Shown: positions 35,446-48,617 of the stretch, piece after piece
Numbering within the stretch: the stretch's first letter is position 1
How the letters are laid out: each line of letters starts with the position of its first letter
Origin: Pelargonium nanum
Taxonomy: Eukaryota; Streptophyta; Magnoliopsida; Geraniales; Geraniaceae
NCBI GenBank assembly: GCA_036897485.1
Contig: JAYMTF010000096.1
Location: forward strand, 1 to 54,475
Direction: 5' to 3'
DNA length: 54,475 bases
Notes under the pieces: model-generated
What the model was told of the DNA's origin: nothing
Databases searched by the model: none
What the model saw: only the letters and a program-made list of their open reading frames with translations
Translations under genes and position numbers: made by a program

Positions 35446-38400
35446 TTTTGATAGTAATCCTCACATTACTTAAAAACTTGTTATACTAATTATAAAGTTG
35501 GCAGTTCGGCTAGGTAGATTTCCTTCATTTAGCTTACTCGACAGGGTCCTCGCTCCAATTGTCCTATTTACAGTAAAAATAGTCGAAGTTTCTTAATTTT
35601 CTTTGACTTTGTGGTGTTGTGAACTATATAAGTATAGGACAAAAACGAATTTAATGCCTTTGAAACCGTACCCTAACAATAGAGAATTCTGACTAAAAAA
35701 AGCATATTACTAAAACCCTAGCTCAAAAATATATAACTCAGCTTGTCGTAAAAGGGCCTTTTTATTATCACTCATAGTTACATATCTTTTCTCATGGGTA
35801 GTAATTAGATAGCAACTATTTGCAGGACAGTAGATCTCGAGTCGCAGTGTTCAGTATTTTAGGTCTATACCCCAGGAATTCCACTATAATATAGCAAGGG
35901 CCTGGTCAAGTAGATATAAGTGTACTTTTTCGAAATTTGCATAGGTTTTTACTAAAAAAAGTCTATGAAATTAAAACAAAAAGAACCCGTCGACTCAGCA
36001 AATGTTCTAGGGGATGCCCTTATTTCTTTGTGAAAAGTAGCTCCGGGTGACATGATAAAGATACAAAGTGCCTTTAAAATTTTAAGTTATGAGAGTAAGG
36101 CTCTATCGAGTTACCTAACGCGGCCCGAAGTTCAAAGAGATCCCATAAAAAATGTAAAAGCGAGTTTTGTCAAAGTTTCCTGCTAACCTAGTAATAAAAG
36201 AGGAGTTCCTTTTAGTTAATAATTCCAGAAAGTGAGCATACCAAAGCACAGTCTTGTGCTATGATTATTATCTTGAATTCAAGTTGGTTTTACTAAATAA
36301 ACACTTATCCTTCCTAAGCAAGCATAAATGGTATAAGAAATTACCGGCTTTTTATACCTAGTCGATTAACATGGACAAGTTTCTCCGTTTGACTACCCCG
36401 CAATACAAGAAGAGTTTAGTCTGCCTTTTCGTTTAATGGGTGGGGTCCCGTATAAACTTTAGATATCTGAAACTTTTAAAAGGAATTTACAAGAGGAACG
36501 TGAGTGGTTTACCTAATTCTGTACTCCGTAACTTGATATCAAAAAAAGAATCCAAGCTTTAAATCTCAGTCACACAGACATGGAAAAGCAACAAAGCTCT
36601 ACCATTATAAGGTATACCCTTGGGAGTCTAGCAGGACTTCGCACTCTAACATATCCGGATATTTGCTTTTATTTATAAAATATTATAAGATTTTTTGACA
36701 ATGTAACTAAACAAGCTTAATACCACAGTTAAAAACCCTTATTACCTGAGCAAGATACTGTCCCGGGGCTTTGTAAGGACTCTTATTATTTCATTTCAGT
36801 CAACAAATTTCATGTCCTTTTTGCTCATAAGAAACAAGAACTAAACAGCTCGCGAAGAGTAGGAACCGGAAGCTAACCGTTTATAGGGCCTCTAGCCTCT
36901 ACTTGCTCGTAAAGGGCCCTTCTTTTTGGAATTAAAAACTTATTTGCTTACATATACACACACAAGTAAACTGATACAACACAGATAAAATTACAATGTC
37001 CCCATGAATAGTCTACAGCAAGGGTTCCCTTAGGTATTTTCAGGAAAAAAGTGTTATAAGTCACTGGATACTCTCACTTAATTTCACGCTAGTCTAAGGG
37101 TTCCTGGATTTTAGTATTTGGTTTTAATGTAGCATTTCAAAGCCTATATAAATACTACTCAAGGCTCAAAGCATCCTCTGTAGAGGACCTTGTCTTTATC
37201 TGAGGTTCAGGTTCCAAATTGAAATAAACTGGATTTTTAATCATCAGGTTCAGATTTAAAAGTTGTGGTAATTGGAGAATCCCTTTTTTAACATTTTATA
37301 CACACTAAGTTCTAATACATCTAATACATTAGAGGAATCCTACTGTTTTACTAAGTGTGGAAAGAGTTTTACAAAGTACTCTTAATGAAAGTTTAATGAT
37401 ATTCGAAAGGAATTGCAACAAATCCCTATAAAAGTAGTCAAATATCTACCTTTTTGATATTAAGTGAATTCATAGCTTTAGTATCAGGGCAATAATAGCA
37501 AGCCTTTGCTGGGGCTTTCTGGGGGACTTTTGCTAATAGAACTTAGTTAACTAGTTTTTTAATGGGCTGGAGACTTGAAAAGTAGACCTTCCATAAAGCT
37601 GATTAACAAGATACTTATATTCCTGCAGATTGAGATTTTCTCTAAGGCATATACAATATTTAGCACGTAATATCTTGATTTATAAGATTAGGCATACATG
37701 GGATAGTGCGGAGTCTCTTTATATTCAATACATTAACCACTTTATTTTTTATCTTATGTACGGAATACTAAAGCAGGTGAGCTTACAAGATATACTTTTT
37801 TACTAAGGCGGCCAAGAACTTGTACTTTAATGAGTGTCCTAAAATTGCAGCGTGTGTTTATCCCAATTCAATAGAGCTGTCTTTTCGAGTAGTAATATCT
37901 CTCCGTTTTTTAGTTCAGTTTCCCTCAAGACCCCTCAAACTGTCCTCTACCGGGCCCCTCCTATATATTGAGCGAGCATCCTCTGTAACGTATAGATCCT
38001 ATTTTACAAATTTACCTCCTTTGCAGGTACGAAACCCCTCATTTTATTAAGTATCCTTCTAAATAATATTCCCTCTGTGCCTTAACTATAAGCTCTTCCC
38101 AAGTTTAATAGAAACTAAAATAACACGGCTTGTGTGTTCCAAGAGTATCCCATAAGACAGAGCTCCTTATAGAACCAATCTTAAAGAGTTAATTGGGCAT
38201 GTTATGAAATCCTATTCATTTATAAAGTCAGAGTATGCAAGATTCAGTAAGTGCGAGCGTTTACCCCTTTATTTCAGAAGCCCATAAAAGGATTTACTAC
38301 TAAAAAAGCCCGGAACCTCGTATTAGGAAATAATTAGCAAGAGCTGAAATGGGTTTTCAAAAAATAAGTGAAATACTTGCTTAGTCAGACGGCTCTAAGA

Positions 38401-41400
38401 TGCAAGTGGACCATAATGTTAAAGTACGTGAGAAGGGATTCTAAGGTGAGGGTCCCTCCTTCGGTAATTTCTATTATTAGAGTTACTTAGTAAAGCTTAC
38501 TTTAGTATAAAAAGAATCACTTTCATAACAGGCTAACTAATTCCCCCTGTGTAGACCCCCACTTGTGTTAATTCTCTTTGTATCTTTATAGGATAGGTAA
38601 GAATTATAAAAACTCCTTCTTTGTTATTTTGTAGTATATAGTCCTAAGGGTTTTTGAATATTATAGATACTTCTACAGTTTAGAATTTTAGGAGAAGTTC
38701 CCCTTTATGCTGCAACTATGAGAAATTCTTTAATAATTAGGTCGTATACTGAAGAAATGTTAAGGATTGCTAGGTTTTAAAGAAGATAATTATGAAGTTC
38801 CTGGTATTTACTGGGTATCCCTTTAGTAGAACTACAAGAAGTTAAGTCAAGAAAAGACATTGGGCTAGTAGTTACCGCGCAAGTTGGCATTTTAATTTTG
38901 GGTTCTCTTTTTAGTTTAGGGATTCAAAAGAGTCCCAATATTAAAATGATAAAGTAAGATTGTGGCAGGGGTTCCTTGATAGCTATATAGCTATACTAAG
39001 GGATATTAAAATTCTGCTTGCTAGTAAAAATATATTTTTATAATTACTGTTGAATTGGCACTTAATCTTGTTTAAGTTTAAGGAATTCCGCTCATATATA
39101 AAGATTCTAGTACACAAACCAAGTTTGTAAGAATAGAGAAATCTTTTTCGGTATATAATTTTGTTCAAATAATACCATAACTCTTAGAGAAGGGGCACGC
39201 ATTTAGTAAGGCTTTTCAGTTAAATCGTTTACTTGAGGTATCTTTTGACTACTAGAGAGTTTCCCTTAAGTAAGGAGTGCATTAAGCTTCTTATGTCTTT
39301 CTTAGCTTTATTTAATAATTTAGGTAGATTTTTTTAAAGGATTTTATCCTATGCTTCCTTTTTAAGTAGTTCTACTTTTTCTAGTCAAGCTTTCAAGACT
39401 TTCTTTGCTTAGTTATATAAAAAGGGGGAACCCCTTAATCCTGTACATCTATATTCAAATTCATAATAATTACTCTATAGGCTAGCCTTGATTTGTGTAT
39501 CTAATTACTTGCAACTATAAAGAGTTGAACCCTTTAAAATGAATAGAAAGTGAAAAGTACTCCTTCATCTTGAGAATATCCTTGATAACCCAAATCTTTT
39601 ATCTCCCAGTCCTTGTTTTAAATTTTCCCTAAAATTGTTGGTATTCCTTGAAGGAAAGCTGCTGATAGGACAGAGTTATAGAGTATCTTATCCGGTTATT
39701 CTATGATGCACCTTTAAAAGGCAGTGACATTTTATTAATTACTTTATTCCTATTACCAAAGAAACCTTTGGCTAGAGTCCTGCTGAAAAATGAGAGGAGG
39801 CTCAGGTCAACTCAACGTATATTGGTTACGTACCTAACTAAAACTATAAGTAAAATACGCCTTTTAGTCGAGGGATTTTAAGGGTTTTTGTAACTACCAG
39901 GCAATTTTAAAGAAAAGGATAGCATACACATTATGTATCGATTCAGCTCTAATAGAGTTTTAGCCGCCCTTTTAGAGAGCTTTCTGTAAAAAGATGTAAA
40001 GGGAATTTATATTCCCGGGCTCGTGTAAAAAAGGCCCCTAGTAAATACTATAATGTCAAGTTTTTAGTTATAAATTAAGTGTAATTTTTAGAAAAATGCT
40101 AGTTAGACATAAGGCATCTGAAATGAGTTTAGTATGTTTCTTGCAAATCGCTTATATAATACCCCAGAAATCTCTTAGTTTTACTTTTCCATGTTGTTTA
40201 AGAAAAAGGACCCTCCGTGTTTTTCTGTTTTTAACTATATCTAATTTCAGATTCATTTTCGAGTGTTGAAATAGAAAGGGTATTGATAAACCAGACAGTA
40301 TACAGAAGCCCTTAATTCGGTTCAAATTCAATCAAGTTAGGAAAGTGCACGCGTTACACATTGACTATATTACAGTCTCTGGATGAATTTCAGCATAAGC
40401 TCCCGGTAGGAAACTTCATTTATAGGATAGTAAAGTTAAGAGTTAGACTTCTACTTATCTGCTTAAAGCCCTTTAACAACCCTTTATTTAAGCTACTTCT
40501 TGTATCTTTTTTATAAACCTTATTTTTTAATTTAAGAGTCAAGGATCCCGGCTCCTGTTTCAGAGTTAAGGTTATACCTGCAACTTCTTTGTAAGTACGC
40601 ATAGCTTTTTGTTTCTAGATCCTACCTTACCTGTATACCTGGGTCAACTGAATTTTTTAGTACAGCTAACATAACAAAGAACAAGGGGAGCTCCTTAATT
40701 GTAACTGAGAACCCTTCTATATATAATATTATAAGAAAATTCTTTAAATAAAGATTTAGGATAATGGAAACAAAAAAATATGAAAAGGGTCAAAGTTTAT
40801 ATAAATCATTGCGTTTCTCACGAGTTTGGCTGCCTTGTAAGGTGTTGTTTTGCTTTTTACTTTATTTCTAATAACTAAAACTAAAAAAAATAGGGAAATT
40901 ATACACCCCAGACCTACATCTGACATAAGGAATATAAAGTTGCACTTCCCTTAAATTGAAACTGCCCAAAGCCTGGGAAGTAAAGTGGTTATATTTATAT
41001 AATGTTGTGTAAAAAGTTCCGTGTGGATTAGTTGACCTTTCATATTCCTTTGGCCAGTACTTTCATGAAATAAGGGAAGTTTTCTCCTATAGATTAACCA
41101 GAGTTCAGTTCAGACTTTTTTGGAATAATGTTTTAAGAGGATCCGTTTTCGAGTTCCATAGCATAAAGATAAAAGACAAGTCTTAATCCTTTAATAAAGA
41201 CAGCTTTCCAAAGAAGGCTTCTTATCTTAATAGGTTTTTAGTTTATGAGGAGTAGAAGTAGCTTTCAAAAGCGTTTAGTACAAGTTCCACTTAGAAGTAT
41301 AGACAAAATAATATTTTTCCGGGTTCCTGTATTAACCCTGCCCAGTTTCTTTTATAACAGTTTTAAGGGCATTTCCGGTTGCATACATAACTCTTTCTAT

Positions 41401-44400
41401 AATTAATGTAATTTCTGAAACAAGTCCTTGTTTAAATTCCGAATACAAGAAATGAAAGGTGTAAGTAAAGAAGCTTCCATCAGGTTCATGTTTGAGCATA
41501 AGTTGAAATTTAGTATCTTTATTGTAGAGGGTTCGTTTCTATTATAGGAGCGGTGGGTCAGTTCTTATAGAGAATTATAAGACAAAGTAGGAAAAATAAA
41601 GTAGCACGGGCTCCTGCCTACGCTAGTTGTAAAAGATATCTAAGAAAAACTAATCAGAAAACTTTTACCCTACTAGGATTTCCTTTTAAGTGATTCTTTA
41701 ATCCGGTTTCGAAAAGAGTAACAATTACTTCAGGGTATTTATGAAATTAAAGTCCACATCCTAATACGAATCCTTGCCCACCGCCCTATACCATAAACCG
41801 GCAGTTTAGAAAACTCCAGCCATAAAAGCAGCAGTAACTAAAACCCTTAGCCGCCGAAGAGTATCTAATACCTGTAAAGTAAATTTAGAAGTCCTGACTT
41901 ATACATATAGCGCCTCGTTTTTTAATGCAGAGAGAATCTTGACAAATACAGCATCCCTGAAAGGACTCGGATAATATAGATTCCTAATTAGAGACTTTCC
42001 TATAGTACCTCTTATACTTAAAGACTTTCGGATTTGTAGGCTTTTTCTAATATAATGGATTGTTTAAAAGCTTACAATAGCTATTATAGTACGTGGATAT
42101 CCCTTGTTTAGACTGTTAAAAGGAGGTATAAGACTTCAGATGCGTACTGATAAAAGAGATGGTAAAGTTTTTAGGGGCATACTAAAGATAATAAAGAATG
42201 CAAAGTATGTATGAGTAAAAATGGGAAACTCCTAATTTTGGGCACGGAATATAGATATGAAAAAGGCAGCTTTTGCTTGCTCGTGTCCGTTTGGATTAAA
42301 GAGAATATAACACTAAAAAGCGGATCCGTGAGGGAAAGCTATACATTATGTGTTCATAGACTTAAGGCCCCGTATTATATAACCGAAATGTACTCGTTAT
42401 TTCCCTCTAGATTTTCCTTTTATGGAATTCAATAAATAAGGGATCCTAACAAATGAAATCGAAGTAACTAAGTTTAATAGTGTACAGTACAATATAGGGA
42501 AATTTACTCGAGTTGTATGGAATCCTTATAGCATTCTATTCCTAGGGACTTGTTAGATTGCCCCTCTTTGCAGTTTCCCCCTTCTTGGGAGCACGAGCGC
42601 TAGCTCCTTTATCTAAACTTACTTATGGATCACCAAGCCTAGTTTAACCATTGAAAGCTCCCCGTTTAAGTAGAATTTCAGTTAATATTAAAGTAATTTT
42701 TGTGAATGAGAGAGCCTAGACATTGGCACTGTGGGTTTTCAAAAGTATTCCAGATTTCTAGAATTGTTTTATCAACGTGAGGTCTTTAAACTTTTTATAC
42801 TAACTAATAAGCTAAGTTTTCTAGGCTAGACTTTATACTTATTCTATGTACTAGAAATTTTAGTTTTGAATTCTGGCGAGGATAATAGCACCTTTCAAAG
42901 AAATTAATAATTCCTCTAGTTTTGCCTAGTAAGATTAGGGAAATTTATTATATATATAGCCCTGCTCTTACCTATTATGATTTTACTGAATTATATACTT
43001 ATTCTCCACTTTCACTAAAAGATCAGAACCTTTACCAAGGGTATCCTTAGGTTTATCGCTTTTACCCTTAAGCTTTAGAAGCTAATTGATTAACAATCTT
43101 AGATTTATGCTTTATACTCTATCCTAACTCTACTGATACTGGAAATTACAAGGGCTTTTAAATCTCTAGTGCTCCCGCAAATTCGTATCTATTAGCTTAC
43201 TGCTATATTCTAGACTATAACTAGGAATTCTTCTTTAAAAGGGGGAGAGGGGGAATACTAACTCAACTCCAGCTAATTTTGAACAGTTTCTTTTAAACAA
43301 GCACCCAAGAACTTCCTTTTCCAGTAAGGCTACCTTTTTTTCGTTGAGTTTTCCAGTCTCGAGGCTGTACTTAGAATACCCTTGGCTAGCTCCTTTTCTC
43401 TCCGGTTTTTGAATGACTCATCTGAAGAATTCTAGTTTTAAGTGGGCAGCACTTACGTTTTCTATTTGGGAATTACAGAGTAGCTTTAATTAAAAGGGAT
43501 TCCTGAAGCAAAGGAAATAGAGCCGGTAACCACTTCTTTTGTAGATGGACGCCTTTAGCTTGTTAATTCCTCTTTGTGACTTAGTATCGCAGGAAATTCT
43601 AGATAGTACATACGTTATAGCCACTTCTTTATTCATATTCCTACTCTTCATATTCATAGCTAGACTCTGTATCTTAGTTTGACTAGCTTTCTATAGCCCT
43701 TGTTTCTTATGTCCTATACCTAGACCTACACTCTTAATAGCTGTACCTTGAAAAAAAAGCTACTCCACTCACTACACGAGCTTTTTTAGCCCTGTCCTTA
43801 GTTTGAAACCGGGTAAGAAAAAGAAATCCCTTTAAAGAGAAACCCTCTAACACAGGACCAAGATTTAGTACTAAACGGAGTCCCCTCTATTCTATCTCCT
43901 ATGCTTTTCTATAAACTCTTTAGGTTGCAGATTGCTTAATTAGATCCGCAGCTGATTGCCCTTATAAGAGAATTCCTTGTTACTTATGACTTCCTACTCA
44001 TTTTACTGAAAAACAGGACTCTTAATTTGGAATTGAATTCCTCCTACTTACTATTTCTGGATTAGAGACTCCGGTGAAATCCTTCTTTTACAATATATCC
44101 TAGGAAAACACCCTATCTTAAAAAGGTTTATTAGTTTTCCTTCCTAAGAACTCTGTCTAACTAAAGATTTCATTCCTTACCTTATCTCATCAGAAAGATA
44201 AGAAAAAGCTTTTCTTTACTATTTCTACACACTACTATCCTTACCGGCAAACAGATGGCTTTGGCTTAAATTCTTTTACAATTCTTACTTTGACTTATTA
44301 GATCCTGTCTAGCAAACAGGTTCTAATTGAAAATTCTCTTTAATTCCTAGCACCTAAAAGCAGCTATATTTATTTCCATTTAGTAGGAATTCCCTTAATC

Positions 44401-46482
44401 TAAGAAGGGATCAAAGAACTGAGTGGGTTGCCCCTTAGTGTTCCTCTTTTCAATTTAAGTAAGGAAGTATCAGTAAAGGAATAATGACTAAACATCTTTC
44501 TATCTCAGCCAGTGTCCCATCTAAAAAGGAATTATTATCAAAACAGGTAAACGAATTCACACAAGGAGTTTTTGTTCCTCAGGTTTTTCTTACTGAAGGA
44601 GTTGACGCTTAGCTAAAATTGTAGGTAAAGCCTTTTCTTAATTCTGTAAGTTTCTAAATAATAAAGTAAATAGTAAATCTCCTCTCAATAGCTTTACAAT
44701 ATAAATTTCTTTTATAAGTAGTATAAGTAGTGTTTGTTTTAGATACCGTTTATAAGCAAACTTATATATATATAAAGTTTATTTCTTACAAGGGCTCTTC
44801 TTAAACTAAAAGGGGAATTAGGAATTTCTAGGATATTGGTGATCTTTCTTTATTGTTTGCAAGGCCCTTAATCAGTTCAAAAAGTATATTTCCCTTTTTA
44901 TTAATTTGTACAGATATTACCAGTAAAAGCTACCTATGAATAAAATTAAGAATAAATCCTTATTTAATATTAGCAAGCAATTCAAAGCTAAATTAAAGGT
45001 AAACTGGACTTTTTTATAAGAGAATCTTTCTTACCTTAGCTAATACTATTAAAACCCTTGTTTTTTGCACTCCCTATATAGATAGTAGGAATTCCGGGTT
45101 ATTATCTATAAGATCCTGGACCAAAATACCGAAAAGCAAGTATTTATTCTTAATACTTTAGTTTGTTTTGTACCCTTTTTGTAAAAATCTAGGTATTCCC
45201 ATCTAAATAAGTATTAAAATTCTCATAGAAGTCTAAACTAAAGCTAGGGTTTTAGTTTATAAATAAAGCTGGGATAACCAGTTATGAAAAGGAAAAGTAA
45301 CTGTAGAGTACCCTTGCTTTTACTTTAAAAAGTAATTTTATTGGGTGTTTCTTGTAGTAAATTTTAAGTCTTGTTACAGACAGCAAAAACTAATTGAGTA
45401 ATTGAAGCCCTTAATTAGGAATAGTTTTAATTTCTCTGTGTTGGAAGCTCCCCCGCTTAGGAAGGTGATTTATCATAAAGATTTCATTTTGAGTCGGGTC
45501 TAGCTGTAAAAGGAATACCTTTGTGCATTTTCTATTAGGACTCTTTTAAAAAACGTCCTTTTTCCTTAAGGGCTGGGCCTGCTTACATGAAATAATAAGG
45601 AACTTACCTTACTGAGTATTCTCCAAATTCCTGCGTTAAGAATTTAGGAATTCAGAACTCTAAAAACAGTAAGACAACAGGAGTGCCTCTAGAAAGCGAC
45701 ACCATATTGAAAAGGTCTTACCTACCCGCCCCTTACTAACTATACATTTTTGGAGCCAAATCTCTAAGAGTGGAATTTCTCTATACAAATCCAGCTTTTC
45801 TATACAGGAAAACTCCAAAAAGCTCTCATGAAAAAAGGCCCTTTTTAAGATTCCTGAAAAAGACCTCATCAATTTAGTTAATAAAAACGCGTTTTTCGCG
45901 TGTTTGTATCTAAATGATTTGAAAGGCCCAAATTACAAACTTTTTCTAGATTCCCCATAATTTTAAAGGAAATAAAGAGAGTACTCCCTATTATGCGAAA
46001 GGAGAGAACAAGAACTTACAAATTCGTAGATTCATTAAAAAGCATAATCATAAGTTTTTATCAAGAATTTTTACAAATAGAAATGCTACACTTGACCCTC
46101 TCTTTAATCCAAAGATTAAATAGGTAGAATTCTTAGAGTCAGATAATGCATCTAAAAAGGGGGGAATTCCCTTAGTCTCACAGAAAAATAAGTATAGTAA
46201 ATTAGGATATACCTTATAAAACTAGTAAACATTAATAAAGTTTAGTCAGATATAGAGCTACTAAAAGCATAACATGGGTTGTAGATACTTAATCTAGAAA
46301 ATTATCTTATTACTAAATTTTTCTAAGGGAGTGGTGTAGCTAAACAGAAGAATTAACATCTAGTTATAATCGTAATTTTGGTAGAAACAAGGGATTGGGA
46401 TACTAATTTCAAATATTTCCCTTTTGTAATATTCTATTTAGAAAATATCTACACTTTGTACGTGGCATCTTATATCTATATG

Positions 46483-46550
46483 GGTACGAGCCCACGCTTA
46501 ACTGGATCAAAAAAATGTTAATAAAGAGCTAACCACCCCAAAAGCTTTAC
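46483..46550 (-). pseudogene. tRNA-like remnant
   Basis: The minus strand reads GCGTGGGCTCGTACCCATA; TGGG/CCCA can pair around the loop like a T arm with a changed loop (CTCGTA). A D-arm-like TGGTTAGCTC lies about 40 nt upstream. No clear anticodon arm. Decayed tRNA at best. Confidence 0.3.
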
Positions 46551-47640
46551 CTTTCATTTTTGTACCTAAGTCTATACCGAGGACTTCCTCTCAACTTTTA
46601 TTAAGGCAACTTCGCCTAAAGTACCCGGCAAGAAATTCCTACTAAAATCTTATTTAACCTCTTGGAAAGTATAGAATACTAAGTAAGAGCCCTCAAGGGG
46701 ATTTTAGACTCTCTAGAACTTATTACGATTCTTTACCAGCCTGGTCTGTTTAGGAGCTAACTTCGGGATTTTCCCGCTATTAAAACAAAAGTCTTTTTTA
46801 ATCTTTAAGTTTATATAGGGGACTTTTGGCACTAGAATATGATAAAACTATAAAGTAGTACTCGCCTCTAAGCGCCTACGGCAGGATCAAAATTACGTGA
46901 GATTAAAAGAGTAAATCCTCCTTACAATAATACTATAAGTTCTAGTTTAATAACCCCCTATGCAAAAGAATCCCTTTGGTAATGCACGAGGTTCAGAAAT
47001 GGAAGACAAAAAGTTTCTAAGTCTTTTGGTAGAAAAGGAGCGATGGCATGTATATTCGTTTACCACGCAAGAACACCGCTTCTTATAAGAATATTTGAAC
47101 ACAAAGTAACTCAGTAGAAACTTCCCTAACATTTAGTGCCATCCGCTTTTTATTATAAGACTTGCACTACTTCGACGTGAAAGCATTCAACTTAACTTTT
47201 ACTTTCAAGATTTAGTGAAACTTTATTTATTACCTCCCAGCCCCTGACATAGGTATTCCCTCTGAATCTTACTTTTTTTTTCTTTTTTCTATTTTTATCA
47301 TTGGTAAAAGCTTACAACTTATAAAGGGAAGTACTTTATTTCCAGAATACTTTATCATAAGACCTCTCTGAAGTATCTTGAGGCTCGGCGGTTTTGGTGC
47401 AATATTAGAGAAAGGGCTCCTAATTATATAAGTCTTTTATACAGCATCCTATTTTTAAGATTCAAGCTACCCTTTTTAGTTTTTCGAATTAGATTTAGAT
47501 CTTCTTTTACATTTATTTTGCTGTCAGTATAGTCTCACTCCTTCGAAGTTAAAGCCTAAAGCTAAGAATAAGGGATCCCTTTATCATCCAACAATTGGTT
47601 TGTTCTCCGTTCACTAACTTATACTTTTAAAGCATCAATT

Positions 47641-47830
47641 TGTATAAGAGCCCTCTGCTTTGCGAAAATAAAAAGTCCCCGTATGCTAGGTAAGCACAAC
47701 CTTGAGAACAAAATTCCGTTAGCTTCAGGCGATGCCTAGGAATAGGCAGGAAAAGAGCTGCATAGCCTAATCGGAATAATTACGGAAATCCTTTACTACG
47801 ACAAATTGTTTGGTGAAAACTGCTTATACG
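47641..47830. other. GC-richer run-up to the junction
   Basis: About 190 bp with higher G+C than the desert, no coding frame, and a neat hairpin TGCCTA-GGAA-TAGGCA at 47733-47748. It has no similarity to the P450 copies. It could be a second small piece of mitochondrial-type DNA. The abrupt end at about 47,830 is the joint with the P450 pseudogene. Confidence 0.4.
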
Positions 47831-48062
47831 AGCGTCAACAAAAACTTGTGTGTTTTTAGGTATGTCATATCCCATAAAATTGGCATCTCGTATAGCACTT
47901 CATGGAACTAGAAGTGGAACACGTGGATGTAATCTCAATGATTCTTTCACCACGGCCTACAGATATGGAAGATTTTCGAGATCACTTTCTTCCAACTAAT
48001 TCAGATTTGGTATGATGATTTGATGGAGCTCAGCTTTGACATTATTCATTGACTCAGAGTTG
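47831..48062 (-). pseudogene. Truncated CYP76A-like P450 exon-2 pseudogene
   Basis: Aligns base for base with 49,408-49,636 of the complete P450, covering the region from the J/K helices through ExxR to the segment before PERF. It has an in-frame TAG and a 3-nt insertion in the part matching DRKLEE, plus many substitutions. It has neither the heme-binding 3' end, which is missing exactly at the junction with AT-rich DNA, nor the I-helix and exon 1. Same strand as the intact gene, so it is a dead member of the tandem cluster. Confidence 0.85.
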
Positions 48063-48290
48063 TAACCAGACCAATCAAAACTTGTATGTGACATATATTA
48101 AATATAAAAACGCGCACCAATAATAACTTATAACCACACCAATACAGTTTGTAAGTGATTTACTAAAAAAACGTGCGCCGATAAATTTATGTAACGACAC
48201 CAGTGGTGTTGGTAACTACTATATTTTCATATCAAAACGCGGGTCAATAAGAATTTGTAACCTAACCAATTGTAGTTTGTAACTAAAATG
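48061..48290. repeat. Degenerate tandem repeat, about 65-bp unit, four copies
   Basis: Units begin TGTAACC or similar at about 48061, 48130, 48190 and 48256 and share CC-(a)-ACC-AAT, then GTTTGTAA, then AAAACGCGCACCAATAA in variable form. Spacings are 69, 60 and 66 bp. It lies where the pseudogene meets its former upstream region, and is absent from the corresponding place next to the intact gene. Confidence 0.7.
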
Positions 48291-48339
48291 CACATGTACC
48301 ACACATGAAACAAACACACATGCGTCAATCCTCTTCCAA

Positions 48340-48617
48340 CTAATATCTAACAACTATGTTAGTGTTTGTGTTTACATCTACTAGTTTCAGCTCATGTGCA
48401 TTTAGAATTTTATCCATATCATTACATTTATACTTGATGTCACCTGAAAAATAATAAGTTATTGTGACAAATAAAAAGATGACATGTGACGCTCAAACGT
48501 AGTGTAAAGTATACCCAAAAATCAAGCAACCAAACTAACCCTTGATTTAGGGAAGACCAAACTTGTGCTTAAAACCCTGAAATAATTTGAATCATCCGCT
48601 CTACAAGAAAGTCAACG
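48340..48617. repeat. Duplicate of P450 upstream region (copy at 51195-51450)
   Basis: Closely matches 51195-51450, which lies upstream of the intact P450. Shared stretches include ACTAGTTTCAGCTC and ACAAATAAAAAGATGACA. It shows that the pseudogene and the intact gene come from one tandem duplication of gene plus promoter side. Confidence 0.85.

Larger units (their letters stand above)
31890..47640. other. AT-rich desert with palindromes and tRNA-like remnants
   Basis: No recognisable coding gene. Frames at 34863-35051 (minus), 37820-38050 (plus), 38983-39168 (minus), 40420-40602 (minus), 42211-42435 (plus), 45660-45872 (minus) and 46947-47132 (minus) show no motif and are taken as chance. 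Palindromes include AAGGGCCCTT (36912-36921), GGGAATTCCC (46162-46171) and AAGGGATCCCTT (47570-47581), plus the overlapping GAGGCCTC and CTCCCGGGAG at 34514-34528. tRNA-like remnants at 32.0, 32.2, 35.4 and 46.5 kb are listed separately. A short CGCG hairpin lies near 45,888-45,903. Confidence 0.45.

Noticed and set aside
45888..45903. CGCG-TTTTT-CGCG hairpin
   Set aside because: Short stem with no gene before it; no reason to call a terminator.
1..47830. CRISPR array or bacterial operon
   Set aside because: No regularly spaced identical repeats, no bacterial gene density, no ribosome-binding-site-preceded genes.
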